64,000 nucleotides of DNA, from the NCBI GenBank assembly GCA_030035585.1, contig CM057481.1, positions 62,381,128 through 62,445,127 on the forward strand. The letters are read 5' to 3'. Below, piece by piece: positions 1 through 10,795 of this stretch. Source of the DNA: Dugong dugon. Its lineage: Eukaryota; Chordata; Mammalia; Sirenia; Dugongidae. The position numbers and the translations under genes are program-made. Numbering within the stretch: the first letter of the stretch is position 1; each line of letters opens with the position of its first letter. The notes beneath the pieces are model-generated. The model was not told the origin of the DNA. It was given only the letters and a program-made list of their open reading frames with translations, and searched no databases.

Positions 1-857
1 TTTTGGTATGATGTGTTTTCATTCTCATTTGATTCTAGGAATTTTTTGATTCCATCTCTGATTTCTTCTATTACCCACTGATGTGTAAGCAGGGTATTAT
101 TCAGTTTCCATGTAGTTGATTTTTTTTCCTTGCTCTGTCTATTGTTAATTTCTACGTTGATGGCATTGTGGTCATAGAAGATACATTGAATTATTTCAAC
201 GTTTTGGATCTTGTTGAGGATTGCTCTGTGGCCTAAGATGTGGTCTGTTCTGGAGAACGTTCCATGTGCATTGGAGAAGAATGTGTACTTTGCAGCGGCT
301 GGATGGAGTGTTCTATATATGTCTATGAGGTCAAGATGGGTGATTGTGGCCTTTAGGTCTTCTGTATCTTTGCTGAGTTTTTTCTTAGTTGTTTTGTCCT
401 TTACTGACAGTGGTGTGTTGAAGTCTCCTACTATTATTTTGGAACTGTCAATTTCTCTTTTCAGTGTTGTTAAGAGTTTGTTTTATGTATTTTGGAGCCT
501 TGTCATTGGGTGCATAGATGTTTATTATGGTTATGTCTTCATGATGGATCATCCCCTTAATCATTATATAGTGTCCTTCTTTGTCTTTTATGGTAGATTT
601 TGTTATAAAGTGTATTTTATCAGAGATTAGAATTGCCACTCCTGCTCTTTTTTGGTAGTTGTTAGCTTGATATATTTTTTCCAACCTTTGGCTTTTAATA
701 AATTTACATCTTTGTTTCTAAGGTGTGTCTCTTGTAGACTGCATATTGATGGATCCTGTTTTCTTATCCATTCTGTCACTCTCCGTCTCTTTATGGGTGC
801 ATTGAGTCCATTTACATTCAGTGTAATTATTGATAGATGTGAGTTTGTTGCTGTCAT
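1..857 (-). pseudogene. L1-A ORF2 fragment, endonuclease domain
   Basis: Start of LINE-1 ORF2, the endonuclease/reverse transcriptase that makes the target nick and copies L1 RNA. Translation from 857 gives MTATNSHLSIITLNVNGLN, with the LNVNGLN and SLQETH (catalytic Glu) blocks of the AP-type endonuclease. Reading then shifts frame near 675: the next open segment (684-448) carries AGVAILISD and IINIYAPN, which belong to the same domain. A further stop follows at 448. The frameshift makes this copy non-functional. The RT domain is beyond the window edge. Confidence 0.88.
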
Positions 858-1279
858 TTTGTAGTGCTTTTTTTTGTGGTGCTGACGTTTTCTTTGTTCT
901 TCTTACTCTCTTGTACTGAGTTACTTTTGTTTGTGGATTTTTTCCCTTTCTTTTGTTTTTGTAGGTTTTGTTTTTGCTGAGACTTTATGTTTTTCATCTC
1001 TATTTTTATGAGTAGGTTTGTTAACCCTCTTTGTGGTTACCATGAATTTTACCCTTATCTTTCTAAGTTTGAAGCAGTCTACCCTTACTTGGTATCGCCT
1101 TGCCTTCCTCTCCATTAGAAGGTTCTATACCTATGCCGTTTATTCCCTCTTTCATTGTTTTGATGTTGTTGTCATCCATCAATTGACTGCTCTGATTCCC
1201 CATTGTATTTCTTTTGGTCTTGGATAGTCCTCGAGAGTTCATTTCCTAAATTGGTATCTGGCTCATACGATCGTGCGTC

Positions 1280-2329
1280 CTAGGTCCTGCCTGAGGGCTG
1301 AAGCTGTTTGTCCTCAGATCTAAAAACTCCCTTTATTAATTCTTGTAAGTTTGGTTTGACTTTTACATATTCCCTTAATTTCTGTTTATCTGGAAATGAC
1401 CTAATTTCACCATCAAATTTGAACGAGAGTTTTGCAGGATATATTTTTCCTGGCTGACAGTTCTTTTCCTTGAAGACTCTATATATGTCATCCCATTGCC
1501 TTCTTGCCTGCATGGTCTCTGCTGAATAATCTGAGCCTACTCTTATTGTTTCTCCTCTGTATGTGACTTCTTGTTTTTCACGTGCTGCTCTCAGGATTCT
1601 TTGTTTGTCTTTGGTTTTGGCGAGTGTGAATATGATATGCCTTGGTGATTTTCTTCTGGGGTCTCTTCTATATGGGGTTCGTTGAGCTTCTTGGATGGCC
1701 AGCTTTTCATCTTTCATGATATTGGGGAAGTTCTCTGTCAGCAGTTCCTCAATGATCCTCTCTGTGTTCTCCGTTTTCTCCCCCTGTTCTGGAATGCCAA
1801 TCACTTGTAAATTTTTGCTTTTAATTGTGTCCCACATAACTCTCAGGGTCTCTTCATTTTTCTTTTTTCTTTTTTCTTAGTTTACCTTAAACAGAATTGT
1901 ATCCAGGTGTTTGTCTTCAGTTCCACTGATCCTGTCTTCCACTGTTTCAAATCTGCTTCTCAGCCCTTCTATGACATCGTCCATTTCTGAAATCTTGTTG
2001 TTTATCTTTTGGATTTCTAATTGTTGTTTTTATATAATTTCTAGTTGTGAATTTATTTTGGCATTTTGTTCCTGCATCATCTTCCTGAAGTCTTCTAATT
2101 TTTTGTCTGTATCTTCCATGAATTTGTCTATTTTTTTCTCATGTTTGTCAGCTTTTTGCCTCAGTTCTTGGAAAATTCTGGGTATTAGAAATATGAATTC
2201 CCTATCAGGTACTTCTAGTGCATTTTCTTCCATAGAAGAGTCATCTGGTGTTTTAATTTGGACGCCTACTGGAACCATCCTGTCCTATTTTTGTAAATGT
2301 TTTGATATTGTTTGCTGTTTTTGGGGCAT
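1280..2329 (-). pseudogene. L1-A ORF1 (RNA-binding chaperone), broken by nonsense codons
   Basis: LINE-1 ORF1p, the trimeric RNA-binding chaperone of the L1 ribonucleoprotein. The ancestral ATG is probably at 2329-2327 (MPQKQQ...). A TAG follows after 14 codons, where the copy near 45.06 kb has a Gln codon. Segment 2278-2030 is a Lys/Glu/Gln-rich coiled coil (ELRQKADKHEKKIDKFMED). It ends at a TAA (2032-2030) where the sister copy reads CAA. Another TAA lies at 1879-1877. Segment 1837-1280 holds the RRM and C-terminal domain, with IGIPEQ, ENFPNI, QEAQRTP and the conserved ILRAAREK stretch. All pieces share one frame, so decay here was by point nonsense changes rather than indels. Confidence 0.88.
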
Positions 2330-3338
2330 TTAGTAGATATCTCTCTCATTTATTGGTTGTAGATTTGTTTGTTTCATCCCTTTTCTTAAGAAAAAAAGGT
2401 TTGAGTATGTCTGAGCAGGCAGACTGCGTGCTCTTTGTTGTTTGCTCATCTGTGCGCTCAATACATTTTGCCTCCTTCTCCAACTGGCAGGTTCAGTCAC
2501 TCAGCAGGGCAGGTCCAGCTGAAGAGGAGCCACTGGGATGGGTTGTTTGTGGCACTCACTACAGCCACCAGGTCGGGTCGGTAATCAGTGCTGGGCAGGT
2601 TCCAGTAGGCTATGCCTGCACTGCTTGGTGATGCGACGTCAAGCGCACGGTGCAGGTAAGCAGGATGCAGTGGGGAGATGGTTACGTGTGGAGCTAAGCT
2701 GGATATGGGAGAGAGGAGAGAGGAACAGGAGCCTAAAACATAGAAACAAACAAAAAAGAATGCTAGGGGAGCTTGCCTTTGGAATGGAGAGATGAGAGAC
2801 TATGAAATGGAGAAAAACAGATGGGGGAAGAGGAAGAAAAGAAAAGAATGAACAAATAATAATCAGAAAGGTTAAAGAACCGCAAAGTTCCCAGGGATCC
2901 CACCAATGCAGCTATGAGGTCTGGGGAAGTCACTCTGAGGTGTCGCAGCACAGCCTGGCCAGAAGGTGCAGAGGCATACAGTGCCTGGTATTTCAGGGAT
3001 CAGAAAGAGAAGGAAGATATAGAGAGATGAGAAACTGAGCAATGAAGAAAGACAAAAGGGAAAAAGAGGAAAAAGAAAACAAAACAAAACAAAAAAAAAA
3101 AAGAACAAGAAAGGCCCCCCAAAAAAACAGGGAAAAAAAAAAAACCCAACGAAGAAAGAAATGTCCTCAGGGATCCTCTGCCTGGCCAGAAAGTGCTCCC
3201 AACTCAAGAAATGGAAAGGAAAACAGACAAACAATTCAAAATGAAGAAAACCCACGGGATCCCACCAGCGCAGTAGCCCAGACCGGGAAGCAGCTCCACA
3301 CTCGAATGGAGCTCCTCAGCCCCTCAGTAAAAAGCAAA

Positions 3339-3882
3339 GATGGCGCTCGGAGCCAGGCACTCGAGCGAAAGGAGGGGGAGGCAGCAAGAGGCAAGCAAGA
3401 AATCCAAAGAAGCAGGAAAAAAAAAAAAAAGCAACACCAGCAGCCAACAAATGGCACTCAGGGAGCCAGCCAGTGCGGGCTGGTGTTTATGGACAAGAGA
3501 CTGTGTCTGTGAGAAGCAGAGGAGGCCGAGTGTGGGTGAAGAAGGGTGGAGAGTGGGAAAGCGTATATCACAAATTGCCAGCGCTTGGGAGCCCCTCACA
3601 TAGAAGCAAAGATGGCGCTCGGAGCCAGGCACTTGAGCAAAAGGGGTGGGGGGGCAGCGAAAGGCAAGCAAGAAATCAAAAGAAGCAGGAAAAAAAAAAA
3701 AAAAAGAAAGCAACACCAGCAGCCAACAAATGGCACCCAGAGAGCAGCCCGCTTGGGTGTGTGGAATCCAAGCAGCCGACGCTTCCCGGTCGAGAGACTG
3801 TGGCCGCAGGAAGCAGAGGAGCCCAAGTCAGGGCGAAGAGGGGTGGGGGGTGGGAAAGCACACCCCACAAATTACCTGCTGT
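3339..3882 (-). repeat. L1-A 5'UTR: two tandem monomers of about 272 bp
   Basis: The block GATGGCGCTCGG begins at 3339 and again at 3611. Each is followed by the same order of landmarks: AGCCAGGCACT, a GGCAAGCAAGAAATC block, an A-tract, then CACCAGCAGCCAACAAATGG. The period is 272 bp. The related L1 at 46.1 kb has only one such unit. Tandem 5'UTR monomers are known in some mammalian L1 lineages, where they carry promoter activity. Here the second unit differs slightly in A-tract length and has lost a few bases. Confidence 0.8.
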
Positions 3883-4164
3883 TTTGTCTCCCACTGGGTG
3901 CTCCGTGAGGCTGCTTTCTCCTACCCCCGTTTGCTGGTCTCTGATAGGAGTCCAAGATGGTGGATCCGTGCTGCATTAGCTGGCAGGGGACCTCTGCATG
4001 AATCTCTCCTCGCTCTCCGTTCTCTTTCAGTATTCTCACTCCATTTGGTGCTCGGCTGAGTTCTTTATCTCTTCATTTGATGTTCTAGGGTTTCAGGATT
4101 GTTGCATTCTCTGTTTGGCTTAGTTTTTTGGATCTTTGCTGTGGAGGGATGGCGTGGTGCTTCT

Positions 4165-4190
4165 GCCTAGAGTGCCATCTTGCTGGAACC
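4165..4190 (-). promoter_or_regulatory. YY1-like motif at the L1-A 5' end
   Basis: On the minus strand the first bases of the element read CCAGCAAGATGGCACTC. This contains AAGATGGC, the YY1 core. A YY1 site at the same place in human L1 positions transcription start, so a similar role is inferred here. The L1 copy at 46.68 kb has ACATGGC instead, a damaged core. Confidence 0.55.
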
Positions 4191-4499
4191 TTCAGTACTG
4201 ACATTTCTTAAGTTGATATCTTGCTTTGGATCTTTTGAGTATTTATAACTTCTGAGTTTTACTGCTAAGTGAAAAATCAAGACCACATATTGCCAGATGA
4301 CAGGATTTCTAGGCTTTGTTCTTGTGGATTCATGATAGAAGGCTTTTAATTTGGCCCTTCTTTGACCAGCATTTGCCAGCTGCATCATGAAACCTTTAAA
4401 CAGGTGTGGATATACAATATTGCAACCTGACCAGGGCTAATATGCTGAATTCAGCCCCAATAATGGTGAGAGTTCTTTGCTTATCTATCACGAACATTT

Positions 4500-4975
4500 C
4501 TCAGTGGTTAAACACATCTTGGTACAATTATGTAGTGGACTATTACTCAATGATTATGAAAATTTCTATGATATAGAAGTGTTCAAGCGTTATAAGGTGG
4601 AAAAAGTAACAATGCAAAGCTATGTCTTGTTTTATCTTAAGCCATGAAAAAGTATAGGAAAAAAACACGAAACTAGTAGGATATTCAGCAAGATATTAAA
4701 TAGCAGTTATCTGTAGTGCTAACAAATAGTACAGAGTGTGACATGGGCATCATTTCTAGTTAGGTGGGTATCCATAATTCATTAAGAGGCCCTTCACAAT
4801 ATTTTCCCATAAATCATTTGACAAGGATTTGAGAGCCCTATAGGTTTTTCAAGATTACATATAACATATTACCAGTGATATTTTATTTCCTTTTATTGGG
4901 ACTGACTATGATTTTCAAATTTTCTGTAATGTGAATGTGTTATTACTTTTATAATTGAAAACATTATACAAAAGA
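4500..4975 (+). mobile_element. Old L1M-type 3' end
   Basis: Diverged 3' terminal part of an ancient mammalian L1. The recognisable end is at 4905-4975: AATTTTCTGTAATGTGAATG, then TGTTATTACTTTTATAAT and an A-rich end. This is the classic L1M 3'UTR terminus. The left limit is a guess from weak similarity (ACTATTACTCAATGATTATG). No coding potential is left. Confidence 0.5.
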
Positions 4976-6330
4976 ATCTGCTTATTAAATTTCTGATACA
5001 TGTGGTAGATTTACTGGCTAGAGCCATTTTAATGGCCATTGTAAATGTTAATTATGATTCATGGTTCAATAGAAAAATCAACTCCATGTGTAACATATCC
5101 TTTAAAAATTTCTAAAATTACAGTAGTTGGGAAAGAGGTCATAGCTCCATAATATATCCAGCAATGATGCTGATGAAAAATATGTTCTCAATAATTCCAT
5201 AATATTATTGACTGCTTAGCTGGGATAGGAAGGGACTTTAAACTGAGGAATATTTAGGCCCAAGAGACTGGCAATTGCACAGCATATTTCTGTTCAGAGT
5301 ACCCTCTGCTGTTCACTTCAAGTCAGAATGACACCCTCTTGGCAAATAAACCTCTAGAAGGAGACCAATATCAAACTGTATACCTTGCCCTAAAGCAGTC
5401 ACTTTTAAGTGTCAGGTCATCTGCATTTTCCAGAGTGGAGTCTTTCTTCAATGGCCAACATGAGAATGAGTTTATATTGCTTGCTATATTTACCCCTAGC
5501 ATCTTGTCTGAGGAAACTATGTTAATTAATTAATCAATTCATGCTTCTCAAACACCTACCATGTATCAATCATGGGTTACCCAATAATTAAATTTAGTTC
5601 TGGAGATACACAAGTAGGTCAGTCACTGCAGTGTGATGTAATGAGGGTTGCATTAGGAGTATAAGGATTCCAACATAGATATAAACTATAAATTGAGTTC
5701 ACCAAGATTCAGGAAAGTCTGGCTAGGCCTGGAGAATTCATAGGTACCTTGACTAGGGCAAGACAGACTGAGAAGTCCTTGTGAAAAAACTTATCCTAAG
5801 GGAGAGAGTTGAGAGAGTTGGAACACAAGCTTGATCCAAAGGCTTCTGGTCCAGAGGGGAAAGGTATTTGGATCATCTCTGGTCAGCCCCTATTCACTCC
5901 TAGCAGAACCCTAGGGAGAGGGGTTGCAATTAAAAGCCGAGTAAGATAACTCACTACAGTCACAACAAGAAACAATGCACCCTGTTGGTATGCTGTGGAG
6001 CTCTAGTGAGAGAAGGGAGTGAGGGAAGGTGAAAGCCTCATGTAGATTCCAGACCATGATCAGCTTTCACTGCAACAGGAGAGAACAACACAGTGAAGTG
6101 GAGGGGGTGTAGGAGAAGACAGCACCAGTGTTTCTGATAGAGGTAGGACCAAGCTTCTCCTCTTTATGGAAGCCTAGTGTGAACAGATACTTGAAGAGCA
6201 GAACTCATTGTGATTGTCCAGAGCAGGAAGGGAAGCCAATGGTCAATGACAGGGAGATGGTAGCTGTGATGAAAGTGTTCTTAAGCATATGTGAGACATG
6301 TCATGGAGACTCCTGGTGACAGCTTTCAGA
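4976..6330. other. Stretch without recognised gene
   Basis: Apparently unique, AT-rich DNA. The only hint of a repeat is 5545-5620 (CACCTACCATGTATCAATCA ... TTCTGGAGATACA), which resembles an ancient MIR/L2-class motif. ORFs here are short and show no domain, codon bias or splice context. Confidence 0.4.
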
Positions 6331-6333
6331 GAC

Positions 6334-6385
6334 TGTAGGGTCACTATGAGTCAGAATCGATGGATTAGGTTTTTTTGGTTTAAGG
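6334..6385 (+). mobile_element. AfroSINE 3' tail fragment
   Basis: Contains GGGTCACTATGAGTCAGAAT, then CGATGGATTAGG and a T/G-rich end. This is the AfroSINE 3' terminus without its tRNA-like 5' body, so the copy is 5' truncated or badly eroded upstream. Confidence 0.7.
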
Positions 6386-6718
6386 TTCTGTAGAGCCAGT
6401 GAAACAATATTTGACCCTCTTGTACCCTAAATTTACCTGCAGAGTTGTGTAGAATAGAAGCTTGAAGACGGTGGTATAGCAAAGGAGAAGTTGTTACCTC
6501 AGAGAGGATATGGAAAGTGAGATTATAAAGGTTTCTTACAGAAGTAACTTTTAAAGGAAGAGTGAGGTGACAGGAAAGAAAAAATGTTATTAAAAAAAAA
6601 AAAACCCAGAAATGATTGCAGCAGATTTTACATTAGCAAAATGGGGGAGCAGCAGAATTATTCTCAAGGGTAGAAGGCTTTTTTTTTTTTTTTTGTGGTA
6701 ACAATAACAACAACATGT

Positions 6719-7107
6719 ATTGGGAAGACCCAAGAAGAATTGATGCCTTTGAATTATGGTGTTGGCAAAGAATATTGAATATACCATGGACTGCCAGAAG
6801 AACAAATAAAGTCTGTCTTGGAAGAACTACAGCCGGATGCTCATTGGAAGCAAGGATGGTGAGACTTCGTCTCATGTACTTTTAACATGTTATCAGGAAG
6901 GAGCAGTCCCTGGAGAAGGACATCATTCTTGGTAAATAGAGGGTCAGTGAAAAAGAGGAAGACCATGGACGAGATGGATTGACACGGTGGCTGCAATAAT
7001 GGGCTCAAACATAGCAAGGATTGTGAGGATGGTGCAGGATTGGGCAGTATTTCATTTGCTATGAGTTGGAACTGACTCAATGGCACCTAACAATGACATC
7101 ACAAGTT
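6719..7107 (+). mobile_element. RTE/BovB-like LINE, 3' end
   Basis: 5'-truncated copy of the RTE-clade LINE that recurs through the window. Landmarks in order: ATTGATGCCTTTGAATTATG, GAATATTGAATATACCATGG, a CTCATGTACTTTTAACATG block, TCCCTGGAGAAGGACATCAT, GATGGATTGACACGGTGG, and the terminal GGCACCTAACAA. It covers the C-terminal ORF region and 3' tail. An A-tract (6587-6604) and a T-tract (6679-6695) lie just upstream. Confidence 0.85.
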
Positions 7108-8834
7108 TATTTTATCTTAGTTCTTCTGTCATATTTCCTGTTATCTTTTCTGTTTCTGTAGGTTTAAAAAAAATTTATTATGGAAAATTTCAAACATTTA
7201 TAAAGTAAACAGAATGCTTTACTGAACTGCCATGTGTCTAGCACCCGGCTTCAACAATTGCCAACATTCTGCCATTCTTGTGTCATTTGTACCTCAACAC
7301 ACTCCCACCTGTCCACTCAATAATAATCATGATTTTTAGGGTTATTTTTATTAAGTAAAAGTTGCATACATTGAAACGGACAACTCTTAAGTCTAAAATT
7401 TTTGCAAATGTATACATCCATGAAACCCACGCACCTATCACACTGTAAATAATCTTTCTCTCCTATGGCCTTTCACAGTCAATCCCTATTTCTCCCACAA
7501 CAAGAAAACTACTGTTATTATATTTTCCACCTTAGATTAGTTGTGTCTGTTCTAAAACTTCATATAAATAGAATCACAGAGTATATGCTCTTGTGTCTGG
7601 CTTCTTTTGTTCAGCATAATGTCTATGAGATTCATCCATGTCAGTGCTGTATCAGTAGTTTGTTCGATTTTATAACTAAGAATATTCCATTGTATGACTA
7701 TACGTTTGTTTGTTTATCCATTTTCCTGCAGATGGACATTTATTTCAATAATTTTTTTTCTTAAGTCTTTTACTATGTGATCTATATTCTGTTTTGTGAA
7801 ATTTTTATGATAGAAATATTTTTATTTGTTCTAGTGGTTGCCTTTATAATGGTATCTTCATGTAATACCTTAGTCTTTTAGTTCCTTGTTCCCTATCAAA
7901 AGCCATATGAAATTATGTTTTTTTCATCCTCCTCTACCCCTCTGTTACCAAATTGCAGTTATATTATGTTTCTTAGTATTAATCTTTTTACTTTGTTAGT
8001 TGATTTGTTATCTTTAAATGTTATTCTTTGAATCACAGTTATTACAGATGAGGAGAAGAGTATACTGTATCCGTCTCCTACCTATCTATCTTTTTCCTCT
8101 TCCATTTGTTTTATTAATTGTATCATTTCTACGTCATTGGACACATAATGTTTATATTCTGTTCTGTCAGTAATCTCCATCTTTGTTTTAGACTTTATTG
8201 TACTGTTAAATATATGCAAGGTTCTTCATTAGTTTATTTGCTTTAGTTTTCTTAACCAATCTTATGGTTAGCTGAAATTCGTACTCTAGCAGTCTCCTCA
8301 AGGAAGGCTCATAAAGAACAATATTATTTCAATTCTTTCTTGTTAAACACTTTTGTCTGTAGTCATTATAAATGAAGGGCCATTTGGCTGGATGTAAGAA
8401 GCTTGATTTACACTCTCTTCACTTGAATACCTTGTATATATTGTTATGTTATCTTCTGGCTTTGAATTTTGCTGAGACAAGCCTGATTTCTCCCTCTGAT
8501 AAGCGACTTAATCTTTTTGTCTGACTGCCAAAAGGATTCTTTCTTTATCTTGAAATTCAATAACTTTAATAGCACATGTCATAGGGTCAATATTTCTGGT
8601 TAATTTTCCCTGATACACTGGATTTCTTTTAAATATGTATATACAAATCTTTATTTATTTCATCAAAGTGTTCTTAAACTATATTTTTAATTTGTTCCTT
8701 TGCTTTGAATTTTTTTTGAGAATCCAATTATGTATATGTTGGCTCTATTTTACCTGTTTTCTACATATATTATAGTCTCACTAGCCTTTTAAAACTCAGT
8801 CTTTGCTGTCATTCTATTTACTTACATAAATTTT

Positions 8835-8997
8835 GGATCCCTGGTGACGCAGTGGTTAAGCTTTTGGGTGCTAACCAAAACATTGGCAATTTGAATCTAC
8901 CAGCCACTTCTTGGAAACCCTATGGGGCAGTTCTGCTCTGTCCTATAGGGTTGGTATGAGGTGGAGTCAACTTGTTGGCAACTAGTTTGTTTTTTAT
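8835..8997 (+). mobile_element. AfroSINE
   Basis: tRNA-derived SINE. It starts GGATCCCTGGTGACGCAGTG (A-box region GCAGTGGTTAAG), has a decayed B box (AATTTGAATCTACCAG) and the conserved GGGGCAGTTCTGCTCTGTCC. It ends in the GTCAACTTGTTGGCAACTAG tail. The 9-bp direct repeat ATAAATTTT at 8826-8834 and 8998-9006 is the target-site duplication. It interrupts the L1M. Confidence 0.9.
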
Positions 8998-9023
8998 ATA
9001 AATTTTATCCTATATATTAGTTA

Positions 9024-9230
9024 AGGAGCCTTAGTGGTGCAGGGGTTAAGTGCTCACCTTCTAACCAAAAGGTTGGAGGGTCAAACTCACCAGCTGCCCT
9101 GTGGGAGAAAGATGTGGCAGTCTGCTTCTGTAAAGATTTACAACTTTGGAAACCCTTTGGAAACTCTGTCTTATAGGGTTGATGTTAGTTGGAATTGACT
9201 TAATGGCATTGGGTTTGGTTTCTCGTTTTG
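9024..9230 (+). mobile_element. AfroSINE, long variant
   Basis: Starts AGGAGCCTTAGTGGTGCAGG with A box GGTTAAGTGCTC. Compared with the short form it has an extra middle block (GTGGCAGTCTGCTTCTGTAA ... TTTACAACTTTGG) before the shared CTTATAGGGTTG and GGCATTGGGTTTGGTTT tail. A copy of the same long form sits at 52056. Confidence 0.85.
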
Positions 9231-9579
9231 GTAGATCGCTTAGTGGTTATACCATTATTTATTTGTCTCTGTCTCATTCTCATTTCACCTTAATTTCTGT
9301 GACTTTTATTTTTTCTTCAACTTATTTCCTGAGTTTTACCAGTAATGCTTCATCTTTTTCTCAATGTCTCTCTTTATCTTCCCTGAGTTATTGAATTTCT
9401 GATTGACGTTCTCCTCTCATAGAAGCAATTCTTAAGATAAAAAAAAAAAAAGAATGTGAAATATTAGGCCTCTATCTTCAACTGCTCCCTGGCAACATTT
9501 TTTTGATTAGTGTTATTTTTCTGTTAATGCATTTTCTACTCTTTTCCTGCCCTTCTTGTACAATATCTTTGATTAAATT

Positions 9580-9734
9580 GTTGTTGCATGCTGTCAAGTC
9601 AATTGTGACTCATAGTGACCCTATCAGACAGGGCAGAACTGCCCTACAGGGTTTCCCAGGATTGGCTGACGTATTCGAAGTGCTGACATTTGGTTAGCAG
9701 CCTAAGCTCTTAACCACTTCTCCACCAGAGCTCC
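9580..9734 (-). mobile_element. AfroSINE, reverse orientation
   Basis: Reverse complement of the SINE. The tail GTCAAGTCAATTGTGACTCA is at the left, the GGGCAGAACTGCCC core in the middle, and the 5' end CACCAGAGCTCC at the right. A perfect 11-bp duplication TTGATTAAATT lies at 9569-9579 and 9735-9745, so this is an intact insertion unit. Confidence 0.92.
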
Positions 9735-9745
9735 TTGATTAAATT

Positions 9746-10559
9746 ACTTTGTATTTATCACTGAATGAGTTAGGCTTTCCTAGAGACATGAGGGGACTTC
9801 CAGACTCTTCTTTGTTGTCACAGAGGTGGACAGTTTCCTGAAAATAAAACTTGTCTACTTGATAAGTTTTTGACCTTAATAGTAGGCAATTAATACATGC
9901 TTGTGGATTGAATAAGTAAATGATTCCAGCAAAGTATCTAATAAATGTCTTCATATTCAGTGGTAAGCAACTTTGCATTGATTCCAGGACTTAGATGGGG
10001 AGCCTTCTTTTTGGAGCCTGCTGAGAATGATTAAACATCATGGAATAAATAATAAAGTACATTATTTGTTACAGACTTATTTTATACATAAAAATAACTT
10101 TAAAGTATTTTTTAAGGAGGCAAATCCAAACCATTTTGCTTCTGTTTTCAAAAATAAAAATTGCAAATATAAAAATAATTAAAATCAGTCTTCACATCTG
10201 TATTGTGACTAGTTAATAGAGAGAAACAGACGTGAAAGAAGAAACAAAACAGGAAATGAAAGAGAATGAGAGGAGAAACAGACATCAAGAGAGAAAAATA
10301 AACTGACAGAAAAGAAACAGGTGCAGATTCATTTGGTGAACAAGCGTGGGATTATTTGGAAGACAAGAGAGACTGGAGGCAGCTAAGATGTGATTATAGT
10401 CGTTCACATTTTGAAAGTGAGTGAACAGATTACACTGTTGACACTGATGGGAATGTTACAAAGGATAAATTTGCAGTATAACCACAATATTTTATTTCTT
10501 AATGGTTCCATATGCAGAACTAAGTGTATATGAGGTGTCCAGCAAACTGTGATATTAAT
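9746..10559. other. Stretch without recognised gene
   Basis: Mostly unique-looking. A small ancient repeat tail may lie at 9885-9935 (AATAGTAGGCAATTAATACA ... GATTGAATAAGTAAATG, L2/MIR-like). A purine-rich segment runs from 10215 to 10325. No ORF worth calling. Confidence 0.4.
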
Positions 10560-10567
10560 CTAGATAA

Positions 10568-10795
10568 TAGGAGCTTCAGGGCTGATGCAAGGGTGAGTGA
10601 CTCATCTACAGCCATAAAAATGTGGAAGGTGATCTGGTCTTGGAGCCTGGAGAACTGTCTTGTAGATAAATCTCTGCAATAAGCTGGGTAACCTTGGGAA
10701 AATGACTTCTCCTCCCTGGGCTCCATTTCTCATTTGTATGACAAGGGTTTGGATGAAATGATCTCCTTTCCCACCCAGTTCCAACAATTTCATTA
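10568..10795 (+). mobile_element. MIR (MIRb-like) SINE
   Basis: Ancient tRNA-derived MIR. The core motif is recognisable: GGGTAACCTTGGGAAAATGA, CTTCTCCTCCCTGGGCTCCA and TTTCTCATTTGTATGACAAG, followed by GATGAAATGATCTCC. The 5' side is weak. Confidence 0.65.

Larger units (their letters stand above)
1..4190 (-). mobile_element. L1-A: LINE-1, 5' part (5'UTR, ORF1, start of ORF2)
   Basis: Minus-strand LINE-1 running from its 5' end near 4190 off the left edge. In sense order it has a 5'UTR of about 1.86 kb (4190 to 2330), ORF1 (2329 to 1280), a linker, and the ORF2 endonuclease start at 857. The 5' end matches that of the L1 copy ending near 46685 (same AGAGTGCCAT block on the plus strand), so I take it as the true start. 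It is fairly young compared with the L1M pieces in the window, yet both ORFs are broken. The rest of ORF2 and the 3'UTR lie outside the window. No target duplication can be tested. Confidence 0.9.
7150..9577 (-). mobile_element. Old L1M, antisense, split by SINEs
   Basis: Ancient L1 in minus orientation. The first part (7150-7330) reads as an L1M 3'UTR in reverse. From 7530 to 7745 it matches the antisense L1M signature: ATATAAATAGAATCACAGAG, TCAGCATAATGTCTATGAG, ATTCCATTGTATGACTATAC and TTGTTTATCCATTTTCCTGC. From 7760 to 8830 it resembles the reverse of an old ORF1/linker region (GCTGGATGTAAGAAGCTTGA; TTATCTTCTGGCTTTG). Similar T-rich sequence resumes from 9240 after two AfroSINE insertions. 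Boundaries are uncertain and more than one element may be present. Confidence 0.55.

Noticed and set aside
1911-2333. 140-codon plus-strand ORF, hydrophobic
   Set aside because: It is the antisense shadow of the L1-A ORF1 coiled coil. The equivalent region of L1-E gives similar shadows.
3042-4059. Overlapping plus-strand ORFs of 120-168 codons, lysine/arginine-rich
   Set aside because: They are antisense to the L1-A 5'UTR, A/G-rich and duplicated with the monomers. No domain is present.
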